Below are positions 8,894 to 21,145 of a stretch of 64,000 bases of DNA, one piece after another. Origin of the DNA: Heligmosomoides polygyrus polygyrus (taxonomy: Eukaryota; Nematoda; Chromadorea; Rhabditida; Heligmosomidae). Location of the stretch: NCBI GenBank assembly GCA_947396885.1, contig OX377202.1, forward strand, positions 79,642,643-79,706,642, written 5' to 3'. Within the stretch, counting starts at the first letter, position 1. Each line of letters starts with the position of its first letter. A program made the position numbers and the translations under genes. Below the pieces are notes generated by a model that searched no databases, was not told the DNA's origin, and saw only the letters and a list, made by a program, of their open reading frames with translations.

Positions 8894-10828
8894 TTGGGGC
8901 TTACCTAGATTCCGTTGCCTGGAAAGGTTCTTTTCTTTGTTCGAAGCATGTTGATGACATGTACGAAATCTTTCTTTTCATTCTTAGGCACACCATATCT
9001 ATTTTTGTGCCTTTACAAAAAGTCCCTATTTCTAAAACTAAGCTACTTGGATACCTTGATAGGTTGTGCAAAGCTAAAGCTGAAGCTTTCAAGAGAGCCA
9101 TAGTCGATAATAGTGTTGACCAATGGAAATGTTACAAAGGTGCAAGTGATCTGAAAGCGGTCTCCCCTTTGCATAAGGACGATGGGTCACCCGTCGTTTT
9201 GGATATGGATAAAGCGGAGCTCTTCGCAGACTTCTCTGAGAGTGTATACGTTAGTGGGGAAGCGGATGAGTATATACCTAACTCAGGAAACAGCTTTCAG
9301 AGAATGCAAGACCCAGTTTGGTTCAGTAGAGAAAAAATTGGTGATCTTCTCTCTAAGTGGACGAGTTCCTCGTCCGAAACACCAGATGGTGTTCTATTTC
9401 CCTTCATCAAAAGAGTGTCCGCTCATATTTCGACTCCTTTAGAATTCTTGTTTAACTTAATATTTCTTCGTGCTGGAGTGCCTAGAAAGTGGAAACATTC
9501 TTTTATGACCCCTACACCAAAAAGGCCTCCGTATAATAATCCGAGTAATTATAGGCCAGTAAGTATTACCTCAATTTTCTGTAGGCTTTTTGAAAAAATT
9601 CTCAAGATGTGTATCGCTAATCATTTGGAATCAAATCGTATTTTCTCTCACTGTCAACATGGGTTCAGGAAAGGAAAATCGACAGAAACACAGTTATTAG
9701 AATCTCTTGATGATTGGACTTCGGGTATAGATGACAAGCGTTATGTGGGTGTGATCTACTTTGTCTTTGAAAAAGCATTTGATAGAGTCTCTCATAAACT
9801 CCTTTTGTTGAAGTTAAATCAGGTTGGAATCCATTCCCGAATAGTTGCTTGGATCGAAAGCTTTCTCCTACATCGTACTTTTCAAGTTCGAGTACATGGT
9901 AGTTTATCTAGTGTGAGGGCAGCACCTAGTGGTGTTCCTCAGGGTGCAGTGTTATCACCCTTGGTTTTTGGTTATTATCTACGTAAATGATTTACCACAA
10001 AAATTGAACGCCTTGGAGTTACTTGTAAGATGTTTGCGGACGATATTAAGATCTTTAGTTGCTTGCAGAATGAGGACGGCTCTATTATTGTTCAAGCTGC
10101 CATTTACAAGGTTGCTCAATGGTCAAAATTGTGGAAATTACCCTTATCTGTTGATAAAACGAAAGTGCTCCATCTGGGACCCTCCAATCCCAGACGCACG
10201 TATGAGGTGAACAGAACTGCTCTGGTAAATGTTGATAGTGTTAGCGACCTTGGCTTCCTTCTTGACCCAAAGCTTAGCTTTGAGGAACACTGTAAGAAGA
10301 TCTCTTGCAAAGCCGGACAATGGTTATTCCTCCTGTCAAGTCCCTCAGTTCTAGAGATCCTCCTCTTCTCATTAAGGCATATAAAGGCATATGTACGCCC
10401 AATTCTCGAATACGGCACGTGTGTATTCTGTCCGCGGAAGAATTCTGAAATCGACAGCCTAGAGAAAGTCCAGAATAGTTTCACCAGGAAGCTGTTCATT
10501 CGTGCCCTTGGGTTTACATACAGTAGCATTCCTCGCAGAAATAAATCTTGATAGTCTCCAACTTACAAGGAAAAAGAACGATCTCATCATGATGTATAAA
10601 ATAATGCAAACGATAGTAGGGTTGAATCCTCACAAATTCTTCAAATTTACATGTTCACGTACGCAAGGACTAGAGCAAAAATTGGTCTTTAAGCAACCAA
10701 AAACAACACTTAAACGTCATTTTTTCGCTTTCAGAGCGGGATCGGAGTACTCCAGATGGAGAAAAAACGTGCAAATTCCTAGTAGTTCAACAAAATTCAA
10801 GAAACTTATATCCCTGTACCTAAAATAA
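8890..10828 (+). pseudogene. CR1-clade reverse transcriptase, frameshifted
   Basis: The frame 8890-9990 contains NNPSNYRPVSITSIFCRLFEK split over the RT start, QHGFRKGKSTETQLL, FEKAFDRVSHKLLLLKL and SGVPQGAVLSPL. The first catalytic Asp of the family's D-F-x-K-A-F-D motif is Val here (codon 9763-9765). A frameshift at about 9965 is followed by IYVNDLPQKL in frame 2, then frame 1 again with MFADDIKIFS, the intact (Y/F)ADD box at 10030. The C-terminal part runs to 10551. Frame 2 then carries the final 100 residues (KKNDLIMMYKIM, ending FKKLISLYLK) to 10828. Confidence 0.85.
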
Positions 10829-10991
10829 CGACATCTAGTTGTTGCTGACCATTTCTGTTCGTCTCTTAAACACTATGCTGATTTATGCGCTTTCAGACTT
10901 TGCTTGATTATGTTTTATGGATTCACGTGCTTGATTATGTTTTATGGATTTACGCAGATTGTTTTTTACGTTTCGTTGTTGTTGTTTTTTC

Positions 10992-11038
10992 CCACATGTG
11001 GCATCACATGTAATAAATCAAATCAAATCAAATCAAAT
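10992..11038 (+). repeat. CR1 3' hairpin and AAATC tail
   Basis: ACATGTG-GCAT-CACATGT forms a 7-bp stem with a 4-nt loop, followed by AATAAATC and four AAATC repeats. A 3' stem-loop plus a short repeated tail is what the RT of CR1-like elements uses to prime. A related 3' end with one tail unit lies at 43664-43690. Confidence 0.75.
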
Positions 11039-11944
11039 TGCTACAAAAACTTTGTAAGCATATAGCGCAGTGTCATGAAACAAAGGGTTCAGTGAAGATT
11101 GTGGCATGCGGTTGTCTGCTCCAAGATTACATCAGTGTTCCTGATTAAAGGTGCAGATTTTAGTTTTTAACTTCGCCAGGTGTGATATTCATCCATGTGT
11201 AGTCATGCGATTCATTTTTTAATGAAGCATCACGAATATCTACCATGAACTGTTATTTTGACTATGATGACTTATTGAATTCTGACACAAAACTATTGCT
11301 TCGAAAACCATCTTGGAACTGTCCAGCTGTGTCACCATGGGCGTAGGGTTTCTAGGCTGGCACAGACGGAATATTCTGTAGAAGTGTGGACCCACCATGA
11401 CTAACCAGTCATCCAGTTAACATCTTAGATCCCAGAATGAATTCTGGGTACTAGTTTTGGTGATTACAATGTAACTGCTAATATTGGGCATGCAGATATC
11501 TGTGCAGTCACCACGCTGTCCATGGTGCCACAGGTTTTTAAAAGTGTTGAGAGCAATATCTTTCTTGGTCGGACAATGATCTGTGTGACTGCTCCAGTTA
11601 CCCGAGTCAGTACTTTTAAATACGGGTCTGTGAGTAATCTCGAGTGGTTAAGTCGGTTAAGTCTACGTTCAACAAATAGCAGCATCAAAAAAAGTCAGCG
11701 AAAAATCCGTCGCAGGGAGTAGATATGGATGGACTGCATGCTGAAATAGCGAGAAATAGTGACCCTGAATTTGTTTTCGTTTATTGCTCTAGCCAGAGCT
11801 AAAAGGTTATCATAACAATATTATGAATTCATTTTTCGTTATGTTATGTTATGGTGAGGAGCACTAGACTGTGGAGGATTCTGCTGCTAGCAACGTTATG
11901 AGCAAGAAAAACTGCAATAGAAGCCACTTCTGAAGCCGTTTCAG

Positions 11945-12330
11945 ATGCACCTTCGAAAAAATGGCGAACATGCGTCACTTCCGTTTCCGCGTTTCGTATT
12001 CCGGTTTCCGGCCATTTTTGAGCGTTTCCGTTCCGCCTTTCGCCTTCAGCTTTTCCGTAAAAATTTCCGCACATCCCCGGTAATGACTCATCGAAGGACT
12101 AGAGCGCAGACAGTCTCTGCTCCCTGCCTCCGCTCCGTCGACGTCGCCCGCCCCCCGCCGTCCGCGGCGGAGCGCGCGGCCGCGCGCTCGTCGCCGATGG
12201 CGAGGTCTGCGTCTCAGCCCTATGGTTAAGAATAGGGCCGGGCTTTAGAGCAATTCCTGATTAGGACGGCTTGGAATTTCCGGTAAAACTCCCCAAGCGC
12301 TCACTCTACGAGCTGTCGCTCGCCCGCTCT
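11945..12330. repeat. second copies of the left-edge repeats
   Basis: 11945-12078 is the inverted counterpart of the CAGGGATGTGCGGAA repeat and ends TTCCGCACATCCCC. 12120-12200 is a GC-rich stretch (CCGCCCCCCGCC, GCGGAGCGCGCGGCCGCGCG). 12245-12330 repeats the AGAGCAATTCCTGA module of 225-295 in the same orientation. From 11040 to 11940 nothing recognisable was found. Confidence 0.55.
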
Positions 12331-12789
12331 ACAGGTTGGTTTGTCGCCTACTCGATTGATTCTGTCAGGCCTACAAGCATTGCTCAACTCTACTGAGATT
12401 TATATGTCAAAAGATAGAGCTCGAGCTGCTAAGCTCAAATATATGTTTTTTCACAAGTGCTTAATCTTTAAAAAAAAGTTATTTGAAAAAGCCCTTTGGA
12501 ATGCTCAAAAGCGTTCTTTTCGGTAATGATGCTACTGTATAGATTTATTAGAACGATAAACACAATAGCAAAGGCTCAAGGGAAACAATTCTACTTGGAA
12601 AAGAAGAGGTGCAAGAGCAGCCAGGATCCGGTGCTGCCGTCGGAGGTGCTCGCCAAGGAAAGACTTTCGGGTTGTTTGGCTTGTGCCGATATTTGCATAG
12701 ACAGTAAACGAGAACGACCAGGCAAAACATCACTCAACAAGAATGTGTTCATTGGCGTCTTGTATGAAATCCATGAACATGAGATGGCT

Positions 12790-14366
12790 TGAAAATTCCG
12801 TATTCTTTAGTCTTTTATGCATGACTGACAGCTTTACCCTAGACGCAGCGAACGCAGCGATCATGAGGTTGGCAGTTAGATGATTTTCTACGGATGTAAT
12901 GTGTGTGCTCGTCCATAGGTTCGTGCTTTCAGTCCGAAGCGTTCTGCAAACTAACCTAATATAGAGCAATCTGAAGGAGGGATAGAGTGCACTACTATGG
13001 AAGTCTAAAAAGGGAGCTACAGCCCATATTCCTCTACATAGTCTTAGGAATTTGCTCAAATCTGTTAAGGAAAAGATATTAGGCAAAACAAGTATACTTG
13101 AAGGTCATATAGGCCTGTTTCGTCTGGGGTAAACTTACCAAGTGTGAAAGAGATACGCGCTCTAGGCACACGCCTGCAGCATTCTTATCGTTAGATTACA
13201 AAATGGCTATCGTAGCAGTGTTAGAAACGTGACGCGTTTGAAGCCTGGACTGGCAGCCGAACTCTGCTATGTCATCCTCTCTACCGACTACCTGACACTA
13301 AGATTGAGGACAGGCAACACCGACCGAGCCACAGAGGCGTCTCCGAAATATTTCACGTGAAAACAGCTATCTCCATTTGGATACCCCGTTAAAACTAACG
13401 ATTTTTCTAGCATGACTGTATCCAACACCCGTCTTTACGCAAAAACTTTATCGCGCCTACTACACTTGTTTGGATGCAAACTTCAAGTCGTCAGTGATGT
13501 TCTGTCCGTATAACCCACCTTCTGAGTACGTATTAACGAGCAAATATCAAATCACCAGTATTCGATGTAGACAACACCACCTTTCTCGGTCCCTGTTTAT
13601 TCCTACCCACCTTAAACGGTGTCCTTCGTTCAATGGAGCCTTTGCTTAACACAAACGTTTATTCACAAGGAACACAGTAGTTAGTCCCCTGAGCTGCGAA
13701 ACTTTTCATATTTCTTGTGTAAAGGATTATGGAATTACTGTAAAGGTTAATCAGAGAATAATAAGTAAGAGAAAGTTGATCCATAATGTCGGTCACGCCG
13801 CTTCCGAAGGGACTTGTGTGTCTTCGCATTCACTCACAAATTCCTGAAATTTTTTAATACTTTTCAACGAAATGTCAAGTGTGTCAAGCTGTCCTGGCGC
13901 TTTAAATAGCAAGCTGGAATAGCAACTTTAGCCGAGGTTTACAGAAACCTACTGACAATTGGTTGTCGTATATCTATCTATCTACCACTAAATAATTGAG
14001 TTAGCTGTCGATGACGTTTGAGTGATCTAACCTTAGTGAGATACGCCGCATCATCCACAGCGGGGGCTGAATTTGCTATTGAACTTGTGATGTTTCTGAA
14101 GCAGGGGAAGCGCAGTTCTTTCTTCTTAACACAACAACACGCGTTTCTGAGCGTCGAGAGTCAGAAGACGTGCCGCCGACTTCGTACCATTAGCATGAGA
14201 AGAGACTAAAAGGGTAGGAGTAGAAGGGGGCCTGGAGGTTGGAGAACCGACAGCGATCAGGAGGGAGCGACCTGGAGGAGGCATCAGGATGGGGGGAGGT
14301 CGATAGGGGGAGCAATGAAGCAGGCGTGGAGGTAGCACCAAGAAGGGTCTAGGCAATAAGAATTGA
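12790..14366. other. no recognisable feature
   Basis: Mixed-composition sequence with only short open frames. There is a short TATC run near 13975. I see no transposon ends, splice-consistent exons or RNA genes. Confidence 0.4.
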
Positions 14367-14368
14367 CC

Positions 14369-14790
14369 GGATCTATCCTAGTCCGGGGGCCACATAACTA
14401 AAAAGTATTATATGTAACAAATCCACTTGAGACTTACCGAGCGGCTCCTACAGAACAACATAGGACCTTAAACAAGAAAAAGACACAAAGAAAAAGTCGA
14501 AAAATTACATTTGTTTTGGTTGTAAGTTGGCAAAGTTGTGTGCCCTCCTCACCATGTTGGATCCTGGTTATAACGTCAGGCGGCGGTCAGCACGCGGAAT
14601 GCCTCCATTCCGTCATTCTTTGCCCGCCGAGACGCTTGTAAACCGCGGCGATTTCTATTTCTTTTTCTTTGTTTGTTCGTTTTTGGTTTCTTTTAGGTTC
14701 CTACTCGTTCCCTAGGCGCTGCTCGGTAAGTCTCAATTCGTTTTGTTACCTACCTTTTAGTTATGTGGCCCCCCGGACTAGGATAGATCC
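14369..14790. mobile_element. 422-bp inverted-repeat element (MITE-like)
   Basis: The ends are inverted copies of about 35 bp: GGATCTATCCTAGTCCGGGG at 14369 and its complement ending at 14790, continuing through GCCACATAACTAAAA. The interior is rich in A/T runs on the inner side of each arm and has no transposase. A short related piece (GACTAGGATAGATCC) is at about 59520. No clear target duplication was seen. Confidence 0.7.
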
Positions 14791-14799
14791 AAGGGACCA

Positions 14800-15720
14800 T
14801 TAGGGAGTTACCAATAAGGAAGGCGACAGTAAGGAGGATCAGTAAGAGGATCCATTACCGGTAAGGTAGACCGGATTTAGAAGATGTGACACCGATGTCG
14901 CGCACTAGCGTTGGCTCGCTGTCATCGGGTCGTGAGCGAGGGAGGGCTACTTAATTGGGGTAGAGTAGTGATGAGGGGAAGGACTCTACCTGGAAGGAAC
15001 CTGGAGGCGGAACCACGACGGGGAACCAACAATAAGGGAGCCGTAAGGAAATTCATATGGAGAACAAGGAATCTGCCATATGCATAACCTCTTCATGCTC
15101 GACACAGCGCCGACTGCGTGCGCTTCTGAGCTTCTGAATCAGAAGACGGGTCTTCCGAGTTTCTGGATCCAGAACACGGCCCCCTACGTCGCGCAACAAG
15201 CATCCTGACAAGCACCGACGTTTGCCGCGAGCATGGAGGACCACTAGGGGGTGGTGGAGAAGGGCGGTAAGGGCGACCTCTAGGATGGACCAGCGAGCGA
15301 CCGACCAGGAATGAAAGGAACAACCTGGGGCCGTATGCTCGTGCCCCCCCCCCGTTGGGGGAGAATCAATCAATATCAGCATATCTCATCACACCCCGAT
15401 CCCCCATCGGGGGAGACTCGGGGTAGACGAGCATACGGCCCCTGGAGGAAGGGCCAGGACGGGAAACCTAGGAACCTAAGAAGTAGGCGTCAGTAGTGGA
15501 AACAAAGAACTAGGTCAGGAGCTGGGACCAGGAAGGTGGGGGACAAAAGAGGGGGAGGGAAGACCAGTAAAGGCGGACCAGCAATTAGATCCAGTAAGAA
15601 GAAGCGAGTGAGGCAGAACCTGGCTTCGGAAGACATGTCAAGGATATCTGGAAACGTTAGCTGTTGAGCATAAGAACGGTTGCGGAGAAGCAACCTGAGG
15701 GATGTACTGCACAGCACAAA
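14800..15720. repeat. degenerate AGGA/GGACCA-rich repeat region with a hairpin
   Basis: Purine-rich plus strand with many loose copies of AAGGA, GACCAG and GGAACC. At 15327-15342 and 15427-15442 a 16-bp perfect inverted pair (GGGGCCGTATGCTCGT) encloses a smaller C-run/G-run pair (CCCCCGTTGGGGG and CCCCCATCGGGGG). This makes a 116-bp compound hairpin. No coding signal was found. Confidence 0.6.
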
Positions 15721-15880
15721 CCAATGACGTTAATGGCTGGTCCGGAAAGAGTATCTATGGTAAAGGTACCAAATGGTGAACGGCTTGATGCCGATAAAGT
15801 ACACACCAGGTCCTAGATGCTAGCGAATTTTATGTTTTATAAAAGCGGCTTTCCATAGGTCATGGATGCTGCAAATTCGA

Positions 15881-15929
15881 GCGAAGCGCGCAAGTGCGAG
15901 ACACGCCGTTAGGCGTGTCGGAGCACTTG
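15881..15929. repeat. palindromic repeat, copy 1 (inverse of 40704-40755)
   Basis: GCGCGCAAGTGCGAGACACG, then CCGTTAGGCGTGTCGGAGCACTTGT: a stem built on ACACGCC/GGCGTGT and AAGTGC/GCACTT. The same sequence with two changes in the loop occurs reverse-complemented at 40704-40755. Between 15930 and 17560 nothing else was recognised. Confidence 0.8.
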
Positions 15930-17563
15930 TATTGATTATATGTGATATTACGTTAGTTTTATGTGGTGTTAAATCTGAAAGCCGAAAACTTAGAACCGCA
16001 CAATCACACTATAGCGACAGCTTTCAGGATTTTTGTAGATAATCCGAACTAAATTCTGCAATTTTCTACGCTGACGACCCAAGAAAACAGTGAACAAACT
16101 TTCTTATAGCGCAGACCTTCGTCCGAGGTTTCGCAACTTCGTTGGCGTAAGTTTTATCTTTTATCTCTTACAAATTACAGCGTTTATTCAGCGATTCTCT
16201 AGGTGGCAAACGCTGGCTACGGACGGTTATTTTTCCCTAGACGTAAGCTGCGCCTTCCTTAAGGTTTCAGCGATGAGGTCTTGTTGATGGAAGCCTCCTA
16301 TTTTTAGTAACTCTGATACACGATTATGTCTGGAAGCATAAGTTCCCTACATTGGACTGCGGTTCCAAATTTTGTGAGGTGTCCAGCAAAGCATCTCGAA
16401 GATTAGACACGTACAATGGATCCACTGAAAGAGAATATAAGGTTTAAAAGAATTCTCAAGACAGTATAAAAACTTACGCTTTGAAGCGTCTTCTTCTAAC
16501 GAAATTCGTTGCGCAGTTGGATGGACAGTTTTAAGCAAATCTCCTGAAGAACTCAGTATCCGATCTTTAAAACTAGTTCCCAATCATTCTAGGACGTTAA
16601 GTCGCTCTAGTGGTCTTATTCTGATCGATCAGATCTGAAGCCGGAATGATCTACGATTTTCGGAGATTTGACAGAGAAATTACTGCGGAGAATCCTGATA
16701 ACGCCAATATTTCACCTTATCGCTTCTTGATAAGTCGTGTTAATTCGCGTTTTTTTAATGGGTTTCCGTTGTAGTTTCTCTGTGAAATCTCTGTAAGTCC
16801 TTGATGATTCCGGCCGCTGGTCATCAGTTTTACTTAACACAAAACCACTGTTATCTAGTTAGTGGGAATCTTGGCAATTGCAGTATGAATCTCTAGCCGC
16901 ACCCTTTCATTCAATTCACGAAGTCTAGTAAATATAGCATAAAACGCGCGCACATTCTCTAGATGTTCACTTCTTCTTTGCTTATTTTGTTACAAATAAT
17001 TGCCTTTCTAAGCTCACTATAAAGCACGGAAGACGGCTTTCTGTTTTGTAAGACACTTAGACTGTACCGTGCCCTCGTCGAGTATACCTGGTTTCCCTAT
17101 TAATTTTATCATCATTCAATTCATACCCATGTTTAGAGACCGCTCGAGATGGGTAGCTTTCTCGTTGGTTGTAATTTGAATATAAGGCCTTTGTTCAACT
17201 CAAAGGGTTTATAGTTGTAGGCCTATCCTGCACTCCCGCAAAACCTCTCACTATATTATCCAGAGCCGCATGGCGAAACTTATTCTCTGCTCTACAGTGC
17301 ACAAGGACGAACGCACTACAAGGACGAATGCTTTGCAGTGCAGTGCAGTCGCTGTACAGCATTCGTACCTATTCGTGTTTCTCGTCCATCGTCAGGAACA
17401 CACATATTTCTGTGCTAGACAACTCACTCTTGAATTACCGTGCGAATTTGCACGCAATATTGCCGCTTGACTTATGGCTAGCTATTTGTGGAGCCGCTAT
17501 TGTAGCGGTGGCACCTGTCGGGAACCGCGCAATCAAAGGGTTTCAGGGGCAGAAACCGCCTGC

Positions 17564-17609
17564 GCCGCCTGGTCCCGAGGGACGTGGCAGCCCCTCGGGA
17601 CCAGGCGGC
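17564..17609. repeat. 18-bp perfect hairpin next to Tc1-like end
   Basis: GCCGCCTGGTCCCGAGGG (17564-17581) pairs exactly with 17592-17609 around a 10-nt loop. It stops four bases before the Tc1-like left terminus. GC-rich hairpins of this size are unusual in the flanking AT-rich DNA. Confidence 0.85.
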
Positions 17610-17613
17610 TATA

Positions 17614-18347
17614 CAGGGTGCGTAAAAAGTATTGACGCACCTAGTTTTTGTTTCAGCTCCAACTTTCTCTTTCTACTTTTCAAAGTTTTTGTGTGTTATT
17701 TTTGTTGTCTATATCGTGTTCAAAAAATATTCTTGTAAAAACTGAAGAAACATGATACCGTCGTGGTTATGGTGAGCCTTTCCTGGCTGTTACCAAAGGA
17801 AATGAATACTTCATTAACAAAAGAATTAAGCTGTGTTTGAAATGGTGGATGAGAAAAGAGGTCAACAACCCTAACGTCAGCCGCGGCTCTGTCATAACAG
17901 ATGATGATTACAAGATGTTCAAGCACGATAACGTTCAAATCGAAAATTGTCAACCTCTGTCCCATAACGGCAAACAGATAACGCGCGCAGGTGTGAACAG
18001 CTTCTCAGAAGAGCACAGCTTGAACATGAATCCACTGGATTACTCTTTCTAGGCGATTTTGAAGAATGAGGTCTGTGCTACTTTCAACAGAAGTGAACAG
18101 TCGCAGAAGGCTACCCTGTTCGAAGCACGGAACAAAATGCAAGCGAATACTTGCGGCGCGTGCTCATGAATTTTTCCGCCGTTTTCGCTCCTGTATTCAC
18201 AGTAAAGGAGCCAATGTCGACTGCGAGTTATTCTATCGTATTTGTAAGATCATTTTCCATATCTCTCAAATGAATAATTCGAAATTTGCTGCGCATTACT
18301 ATTTCCACAATCGCCATTTACCGAGTCAATACTTTTTACGTACCCTG
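17614..18347 (+). mobile_element. Tc1/mariner-type element with inverted ends and TA sites
   Basis: The left end CAGGGTGCGTAAAAAGTATT and the right end (complement CAGGGTACGTAAAAAGTATT) match over 23 bp with one difference. Both are flanked by TA (17612-17613 and 18348-18349), the hallmark of Tc1/mariner insertion. The length is 734 bp, so about half of a typical element has been deleted. The interior holds the transposase remnant described next. Confidence 0.8.
17972..18222 (+). pseudogene. Tc1-like transposase C-terminal remnant
   Basis: Reading through one stop gives NMNPLDYSF, then AILKNEVCATFNRSEQSQ and FEARNKMQ, and in a second frame FFRRFRSCIHSKGANVD. This follows the Tc1-family pattern around the third catalytic acid (DLNPLDYSLW, then ENEVCATPHKS..., then FFxRLRxxxxxxGGHI). 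The N-terminal DNA-binding region and the first two catalytic residues are gone. Upstream 17837-17970 is open but does not align, suggesting internal rearrangement. Confidence 0.65.
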
Positions 18348-20453
18348 TAGAAGCCACCGTCCAGCGCCTCCGAGACTCTTCTTCGGTCGTCGCTCTTCGC
18401 TCTTCTCGCCGCGCAGCCGTCGTCTCCTGTGCGCTCCGCTCCTCCGGCGTCCGGGCTCTGCATTCGACTCCTCCAGTCCTCCATACCCTTATCGAGCCAA
18501 GCTGCACCACAGCAGTTCCTCAGAATTCCGACTCGCCTCTAGCCTTACGATGCTTGGCTCACACTCACACACAAATTCACACACACACTTAGGCTCAGAG
18601 ACAATCTTAGCTAGAATCAACACGAGATTCTAGAAAGCTCCTTCTTTTCGGCCGCGCTTATCCTTTTGCTTTTTTGTCCATATTTGCTTTCGTTTTTTAC
18701 CACGTTTGCTGTATTTTAAGATTGAAAAAAGAGAAACAATTCTTCAATTAGTGCATAAAGCATATGCTCCAATTGAGGGTCATTGATATGGTGAAAGCGA
18801 GGAGCGCGTTCTTTGAAATGAACAGAAATCCTTTATACAGCTGCATTTAACGGAAGAATTGTCAAAGAATCTATGTATATGTTTTGAAGCAGCCTATGAT
18901 TTCTGCTTCCGAAACATTCACAAATCTCAAGACTCTCGAAACTAATCTATTCCTAGAAGAGCAGATTTGCGTGCTTAACCATTTGCCTACAACTCGAAAA
19001 AGTAAAACTGAGACTTTCGTTAACAGTACAGCAGATGGACGGTTCTAAATCTCATGAAAACGAAATTCTAATTCAGAAATGGGGCAACTTCGAATTCTCC
19101 GTTACGATCTTAGGACGCCGAACATCACATACAATACCGCTCCTAATTCGTGAACAATCGACGCTTTGCGACAGATGTTTCCGTCGCAAACCGTCGCACT
19201 CGCGCAACTTTGTTCATAGCGATCCTCTTTAAGTAAAGCTTAATCAAACGATTCCTCGCTTCAGCGCAAATCCACTGGAATGTGAAAAAGTTAACTCTGT
19301 TAAAAAGTGATCTAGTTGTAGACAACTTTCCTTGAAGCGGTCGATAAATGTTTTACGACCTCTCCGAAGTCCACGCTGGTGTTTGCTCAAGAATTTCAAA
19401 GGTAGTATTTGTATCGTCAAATTTGTCTTTTGCAAGATATGGTCGTCACAGTGATAGCAAGTTCCACAAATAAGCTGAAACTGGATTTGTTCTGTTGCAA
19501 ATACGAGAAACTTTTTCTTCACACTTTAGCCTCATTTTCACAGCCAGCGATTTCTCTGATATGAAAATGATCTGAACAATGTATGAAATGAAAGGGCGTT
19601 CCCCCACTTTTGCAACAGGAACCCTCACAAATTCAACAAATGTCCAGGTTTCATAGCTTTAAATCCTTGCCTTTATTTGTTCAGCAAGTGGTTTTGTACA
19701 TTTAACGAACTATAACATCTTAGGGAATATAGTTGCGGAGCTAAGCTTCCTTCCATCTATTTTCTACGTTGGCGGCTTCAAGGCGCTGGTCATAGAATGG
19801 CTCACTTTCTTCTTGGTCACTGTCCTCAAGCATCTTAATTTAGACAAAAAATCAATCCCGATTTTCCGTTGTTTTCAGCGTTTACTCGGGAGCTCTAGCT
19901 TCACATGAAAGACCGTTGTGCTGACGATATTAAGCACAACGCGAGCGTTCGATCGATCTAACATTACCGAAAATTGAGAGGATCGATATTTTGCCGCCTT
20001 CGTCTCTGCTGAGTTCTGAGATCGCTGCGACTTAACCCGACCAGCGCTCTATGGCCCGGCCGACGCTCGCGCCTGGGTGTGAGTCCCAGTGGTACTGCGC
20101 CCTGTCGAGGAAGTGAAAGGACGGCCCTGAGCCACATTTTCTCGGGGAATCTGTAGCGCTACCTTCTTAGGTAGGCTTTAAATATGAGACTTCTAACATT
20201 TTGTGAACATTTGTTCAAATCAAGATTTAGCAGCAACTGTGACTCACCACTTTAGGGAGCATTTTGATGAACTACTCTTCTATTCAGTCAACCAAAAGTT
20301 TCCGTCGTTTTCGACATCTAATTTCAGATGGTCATAGCCTCCTTGAATGTTAACCATTCTAAGTGTGTATTTAAGAAGTGTTATATTTTCTATATCTCTG
20401 CAATGAATCCCACTGGTAACTTCTGGTTGAACAGTAAGAGCTGTCTCAATATA

Positions 20454-20579
20454 TACAATTTTCAGCTCGAATTGAACTTTTTGTATATCAAATTGGACAC
20501 TCCTCTAAGCTAAATTAAGACTTCTAAAATCAAACTGAGCGTCTTCCAAATCGAAACGATCTGTTACTTGTCAAACTAC
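20454..20579 (-). repeat. 21-bp unit array, locus A left (6 units)
   Basis: Consecutive 21-bp units share a loose pattern ending TCAAATTG/TCGAAACG. Examples are GACACTCCTCTAAGCTAAAT (20496), AAGACTTCTAAAATCAAACT (20517) and AGCGTCTTCCAAATCGAAAC (20538). Their complements resemble the right-hand units (GATATGAAAAGTG type). Unit boundaries were set by eye; the spacing, not the sequence, is the strongest signal. Confidence 0.65.
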
Positions 20580-20739
20580 AAACTCTTCAAGATGGTCAGA
20601 ATAATTATTTTTTCAAAAAAAGCTGTAACTTTCTTCGCAATTTTAAGTTTAGCTGTATGAAATGAGTGTAACAATTTTATAAAATTTTCTTTTTTTGAGA
20701 AAAATACAAACTGAATTTTGTTTTAAGGCAGCAGTGGTT

Positions 20740-20960
20740 CAGTGCACTGAAACACCATATTGCGCACTTGAAAAGCGCGATTTTTTCGATTGTTTGCTTC
20801 CATAAAGCCCCAAAGCGAGGATATGTGCGTTACTTACAGCTGTTCTCGTTGTACCATGTTCAGGGGTAAAACTCCACACAAACATCAAATTTGCTATTAA
20901 TCGAATATAAATCGCGACGTCTTGGACGAGTGCATGGCGCAATCTTTTCTTTTGGCATCA
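20740..20960 (+). other. core of locus A with conserved box AGCTGTTCTCGTTGTACC
   Basis: The box at 20838-20855 is matched by AGCTGTCCTTGTTGTACC at 27238-27255. On either side GCGCGATTTTTTCGATT (about 20776) and AATCGAATATAAATCGCGAC (about 20898) form an imperfect stem, and the same stem exists at locus B. It is bounded outward by AT-rich spacer and the 21-bp arrays. Confidence 0.6.
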
Positions 20961-21145
20961 AAAAACTGCTACCCACCTGCTCTTTAGAACAAACTGTAAA
21001 GCATCATTTTTCAACCAAAAGCGAGAATTTTATAAAATTTCAAATAAGGTGATTACTTATCGATTGAGTGCGCTAAAACTTCAAGATATTCGTACTGAAA
21101 TTTTCATTGAAGAGAAAAATTATTCTAACCTTTTGAAAAGTATTT

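Larger units (their letters stand above)
7500..11038 (+). mobile_element. CR1-clade non-LTR retrotransposon, decayed
   Basis: Plus-strand order: 56-bp tandem repeats (7547-7694), ORF1-like frame (7664-8146), APE-type endonuclease (8203-8893), reverse transcriptase and C-terminal region (8890-10828), a 3' hairpin, and a tail of repeated AAATC (about 11016-11038). A short repeated tail instead of poly(A) and the RT motifs fit the CR1 clade. At least four frame changes and a mutated catalytic residue show that it is inactive, though it is close to full length. Confidence 0.85.

Noticed and set aside
453..12078. A single 11.6-kb hAT element spanning both CAGGGATGTGCGGAA ends
   Set aside because: Flanking 8-mers do not match and the interior is a mix of unrelated retroelements.
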